A DNA stretch of 6,815 nt from Candidatus Methanomethylicia archaeon (GTDB lineage: Archaea; Thermoproteota; Methanomethylicia; Methanomethylicales; Methanomethylicaceae), in contig JANHAI010000053.1 of assembly GCA_024464205.1 (NCBI GenBank), positions 1-6,815 on the forward strand. Reading direction: 5' to 3'. The notes under the pieces were generated by a model, which searched no databases, was not told the origin of the DNA, and saw nothing but the letters and a program-made list of their open reading frames with translations. Below are positions 4,181 to 6,815 of the stretch, in pieces. The position numbers were made by a program, and so were the translations under genes. The first letter of the stretch is position 1, and every line of letters begins with the position of its first letter.

Positions 4181-6815
4181 TCAGCGGCTCCGCGATATTA
4201 CTTCGAGTAGCGGGAGGAGCGTCACCCTCCTCTGGCTCAGATCCTCAATGGCATTGACCATTGCCTCGGCGAGCTCGAGGTTCGTAAGGACAGGTATCCT
4301 GAACTCGATCGCCTTTCGCCTGATTGCATAGCCGTCCTCGAACTTCCTCTTAGGCATGTCGCCGTTGATCTGGGGGATGTTTATCACCATGTCGATCTTG
4401 CCCCGTTCCAAGAAATCCATTATGTTCGGGTCTTTCCCCTCGCTGACTTTGTGCAGGACCTCGCACTCGAGCCCTGTTGCTGCTATCGCCCCAGCAGTTT
4501 TCTCCGTGGCATAAAGACGGAAACCCATTGTTGAGAGCTTCTTTGCCAGCGGGAGTATCTTGTTCTTGTCCCGGCCTATGCTCAGCAGAACAGATCCGCC
4601 AAAAGGTATCGGTTTCACGCCCGATGCCATCATCGAAGTGATCAGCGCCTCCTCAAAGGTCTTCCCGAAGGAGGCGACCTCCCCAGTCGATCCCATCTCG
4701 ACGCCACCGATAGGGTCCGCGCCTTCGAGGTGCAGGAAAGAGAACTGCGGGGACTTTACGCCAAAAGACTTTGGCTTCCCCTCGCCATCGATAAGCCCCT
4801 TCCCCATGATAGCCTTCTCGGCAAGCCGCATTAGGTTGATGCCAGTCGCCTTTGAGACGAAAGGCATGCTCCTGCTCGCCCTAAGGTTGCACTCGATCAC
4901 GTATATCTCGCTGCCCTTCACTATGAACTGAATATTGAAAGCCCCCCTTATGCTGAGCGCCCTTGCGATCTTTCGCGTGCATTCGCGTATCGCATCTTTT
5001 GTGCGTTCGTCCAGCGTGACAGGCGGGAGGGACATCGTAGAGTCCCCTGAGTGCCTTCCAGCGTTCTCGACATGCTCGACGATGCCGCCTATGAATGTGT
5101 GCTCACCGTCTGAGGCTGCGTCGACGTCGACCTCCTTTGAGTCCGTAAGGAACTTCGAGATCACGAACGGTCCTTCGCAGGAGCGCCTTATCGCGTCCTC
5201 CATGTGTGATTTGAGTTGATCCTCGTCAAACGCCACGTTCATTGAACTGCCAGAGAGCACGTAAGAAGGCCTCAGCAAGACTGGATACCCGATCCTCTTT
5301 GCAAATGAGATGGCACGGTCGATGGTGTCAAGCTTCTGCCACTCTGGTTGGCTTATTCCCAGGCGGTCCAGGACCTCGCCGAACTTCGACCTGTCCTCGG
5401 CCTTCTCTATGTTTTCGGCCGACGTCCCCAGGATCGTGATGCCATGAGCACTGAGCTTACCAGCCAAGTTGTTCGGAGTCTGCCCGCCGACAGAGACCAC
5501 GACGCCAAGCGGGGATTCCATTTCGACGATGTCCATTACGCGTTCGAAAGTTATTTCCTCGAAGTAAAGCTTGTTGAACAGGTCAAAGTCCGTCGATACG
5601 GTTTCCGGGTTGCAGTTGACCATGATTACACCCTCGAGGTCCTCCTTGAGGGCAAGTCCCATGTTGACGCAGCACCAATCGAACTCCACGCTGGAGCCGA
5701 TGCGGTAACACCCAGAGCCCAGCACGATGGCGCTCTTCGACGGGGAAGGTTGCAGGTCGTCGGAGGAGCCGTTGTAAGTCAGATAAAGGTAGTTTGTGGT
5801 GGCGGGCCATTCCGCTGCCAGAGTATCGATTTGCTTCAGGCGGGGGATTATCCCAAACGACTTCCTGGCGGCCCTGATCTCATCCTCGGAGCTGCCCGTC
5901 AGTTCGCCTATTTTTTGGTCAGAAAACCCCATCTTCTTCGCTTTCGTCAGCAGTGCCTTCGAGATGGACCCGGCAGCGATCTCATTCTTGAGGTCAACTA
6001 TCCCCTTGATCTTGTTGAGGAACCACATGTCGATGTGGGTCAACCTATTGACCTCAACCGGATCCATGCCCAACTCAAATGACCTGACTATGTAGAAGAG
6101 CCTCTTGTCGGTTGGGTTCGCGAGCTCTCGCTTCACGGATTCTATACTCAGTTCCAGGTCGCCAGTGTCAGTCAGTTCCCGCTTTATGTCGAGCATCCGA
6201 ACTGCCTTCTGGAGGGCCTCCTCGAAAGACCTTCCGATTGCCATCACCTCGCCTACCGATTTCATCTGGGTGCCTATCCTTCTCGACACTTTCTTGAATT
6301 TCTGGAGGTCCCATCTGGGTACCTTGACAACGATGTAGTCTAGGGAGGGCTCGAAGAAGGCAGTCGTAGCGCCCGTGATCTTGTTCGAGAGTTCCGGCAG
6401 GGCGTACCCCAGGGCGAGTTTCGCCGCTATGTAAGCTATCGGGTAGCCCGTCGCCTTTGAGGCGAGGGCAGAGCTCCTCGACAGCCTTGAGTTTACCTCG
6501 ATGACCCTGAAACCATCCCCCCGAGGGTCGAGGGCGAATTGTATGTTGCACTCGCCGACTATCCCAAGCGCCCTTATTGCCCTGAAGGCGACCGTCCTCA
6601 GTGTGTGGTATTCTCTGTTATTGAGGGTCTGTGAAGGGGCAACAACTATGCTGTCGCCTGTGTGGATCCCGAGCGGGTCCATGTTCTCCATGTTGCAGAC
6701 GATGATGCAGTTGTCAGAGGCGTCCCTCATCACCTCGTATTCGATCTCCTTCCAGCCTTCGAGGTACTCTTCGACGAGCACCTGCCTTATCCTGCTGTGG
6801 GAAAGCCCCCTTGCG
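4181..6815 (-). CDS. carB: Carbamoyl-phosphate synthetase large subunit (N-terminus beyond window edge)
   Basis: CarB makes carbamoyl phosphate from bicarbonate, ATP and ammonia delivered by the glutaminase subunit CarA; it is step 1 of UMP synthesis and also feeds arginine. The frame enters the window in codons for ARGLSHSRIRQ and has about 877 residues here. By comparison with the roughly 1070-residue family, about 190 are missing. Counting from the valine codon at 6781 as 1: IHTGDSIVVAPSQTL (39-53) and NSRLSRSSALASKATGYP (97-114) belong to the carboxy-phosphate ATP-grasp half; about 200-330 is the oligomerisation region; GSGCYRIGSSVEFDW (355-369) opens the carbamoyl-phosphate half. That half keeps VNCNPETVSTDFD, VSVGGQTPNNLA, LRPSYVLSG and IECNLRASRSMPFVSKATG. 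About 729-866 is the MGS-like allosteric domain, with ATEKTA and HKVSEG resembling the UMP/phosphate-binding residues of the E. coli enzyme. The true start and CarA lie to the right. No frameshift or missing core motif is seen. The codon at 6781 is an internal GTG, not a start. Confidence 0.98.
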   Translation of the reverse strand, partial: ARGLSHSRIRQVLVEEYLEGWKEIEYEVMRDASDNCIIVCNMENMDPLGIHTGDSIVVAPSQTLNNREYHTLRTVAFRAIRALGIVGECNIQFALDPRGDGFRVIEVNSRLSRSSALASKATGYPIAYIAAKLALGYALPELSNKITGATTAFFEPSLDYIVVKVPRWDLQKFKKVSRRIGTQMKSVGEVMAIGRSFEEALQKAVRMLDIKRELTDTGDLELSIESVKRELANPTDKRLFYIVRSFELGMDPVEVNRLTHIDMWFLNKIKGIVDLKNEIAAGSISKALLTKAKKMGFSDQKIGELTGSSEDEIRAARKSFGIIPRLKQIDTLAAEWPATTNYLYLTYNGSSDDLQPSPSKSAIVLGSGCYRIGSSVEFDWCCVNMGLALKEDLEGVIMVNCNPETVSTDFDLFNKLYFEEITFERVMDIVEMESPLGVVVSVGGQTPNNLAGKLSAHGITILGTSAENIEKAEDRSKFGEVLDRLGISQPEWQKLDTIDRAISFAKRIGYPVLLRPSYVLSGSSMNVAFDEDQLKSHMEDAIRRSCEGPFVISKFLTDSKEVDVDAASDGEHTFIGGIVEHVENAGRHSGDSTMSLPPVTLDERTKDAIRECTRKIARALSIRGAFNIQFIVKGSEIYVIECNLRASRSMPFVSKATGINLMRLAEKAIMGKGLIDGEGKPKSFGVKSPQFSFLHLEGADPIGGVEMGSTGEVASFGKTFEEALITSMMASGVKPIPFGGSVLLSIGRDKNKILPLAKKLSTMGFRLYATEKTAGAIAATGLECEVLHKVSEGKDPNIMDFLERGKIDMVINIPQINGDMPKRKFEDGYAIRRKAIEFRIPVLTNLELAEAMVNAIEDLSQRRVTLLPLLEVISRSR

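Noticed and set aside
5348..6082. 244-codon plus-strand ORF
   Set aside because: It is antisense to well-conserved CarB sequence; no promoter, ribosome binding site or family signature was seen.
1..6815. tRNA or rRNA genes, CRISPR arrays, insertion sequences, attachment sites
   Set aside because: No repeated spacers, terminal inverted repeats, transposase motifs or tRNA-like cloverleaf sequence were seen. Nearly all bases are accounted for by the five genes and one 159-bp regulatory region.

Overview
The window is a piece of an archaeal chromosome that carries the first four steps of de novo pyrimidine (UMP) synthesis. Every convincing gene lies on the minus strand, so transcription runs from right to left. 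The archaeal assignment rests on three things. Aspartate transcarbamoylase is encoded as a separate catalytic (pyrB) and zinc-binding regulatory (pyrI) gene pair. There is a BRE/TATA-type promoter upstream of pyrB, with no bacterial -35/-10 pair. The enzyme sequences have an archaeal flavour, for example GSGCYRIGSSVEFDW in CarB and KCGWTPYEG in dihydroorotase. Base composition is moderately GC-rich and AGG is a common arginine codon. I lean towards a TACK-type archaeon, but cannot fix the lineage from this sequence alone.

Layout from right to left: (1) 6815-4181, carB, large subunit of carbamoyl-phosphate synthetase, with its N-terminus beyond the right edge. (2) 4180-4022, a 159-bp intergenic region with a good archaeal promoter, an 8-bp palindrome just downstream of the TATA box, a perfect 6-3-6 dyad, a GC hairpin over the likely pyrB Shine-Dalgarno sequence, and a possible 27-codon leader ORF whose frame runs through the pyrB start. 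(3) 4021-3074, pyrB. (4) 3077-2604, pyrI, sharing ATGA with pyrB. (5) 2591-1287, pyrC (dihydroorotase), with a TTG start 12 nt after pyrI. (6) 1297-1, one continuous frame containing a whole type 1 dihydroorotate dehydrogenase (PyrD) followed in frame by the FAD/NAD electron-transfer subunit (PyrK), running off the left edge.

The gene order follows the pathway order: carbamoyl phosphate (CarB), carbamoyl aspartate (PyrB/PyrI), dihydroorotate (PyrC), orotate (PyrD-PyrK). From pyrB onward the genes overlap or are 12 nt apart, so they look like one translationally coupled transcript starting at the promoter near 4137.

Two points are out of the ordinary. The first is the PyrD-PyrK fusion, where most organisms use two genes. 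The second is the structured pyrB leader with its candidate leader peptide, which could support UTP- or translation-linked control. The first is read directly from the sequence. The second is a hypothesis.
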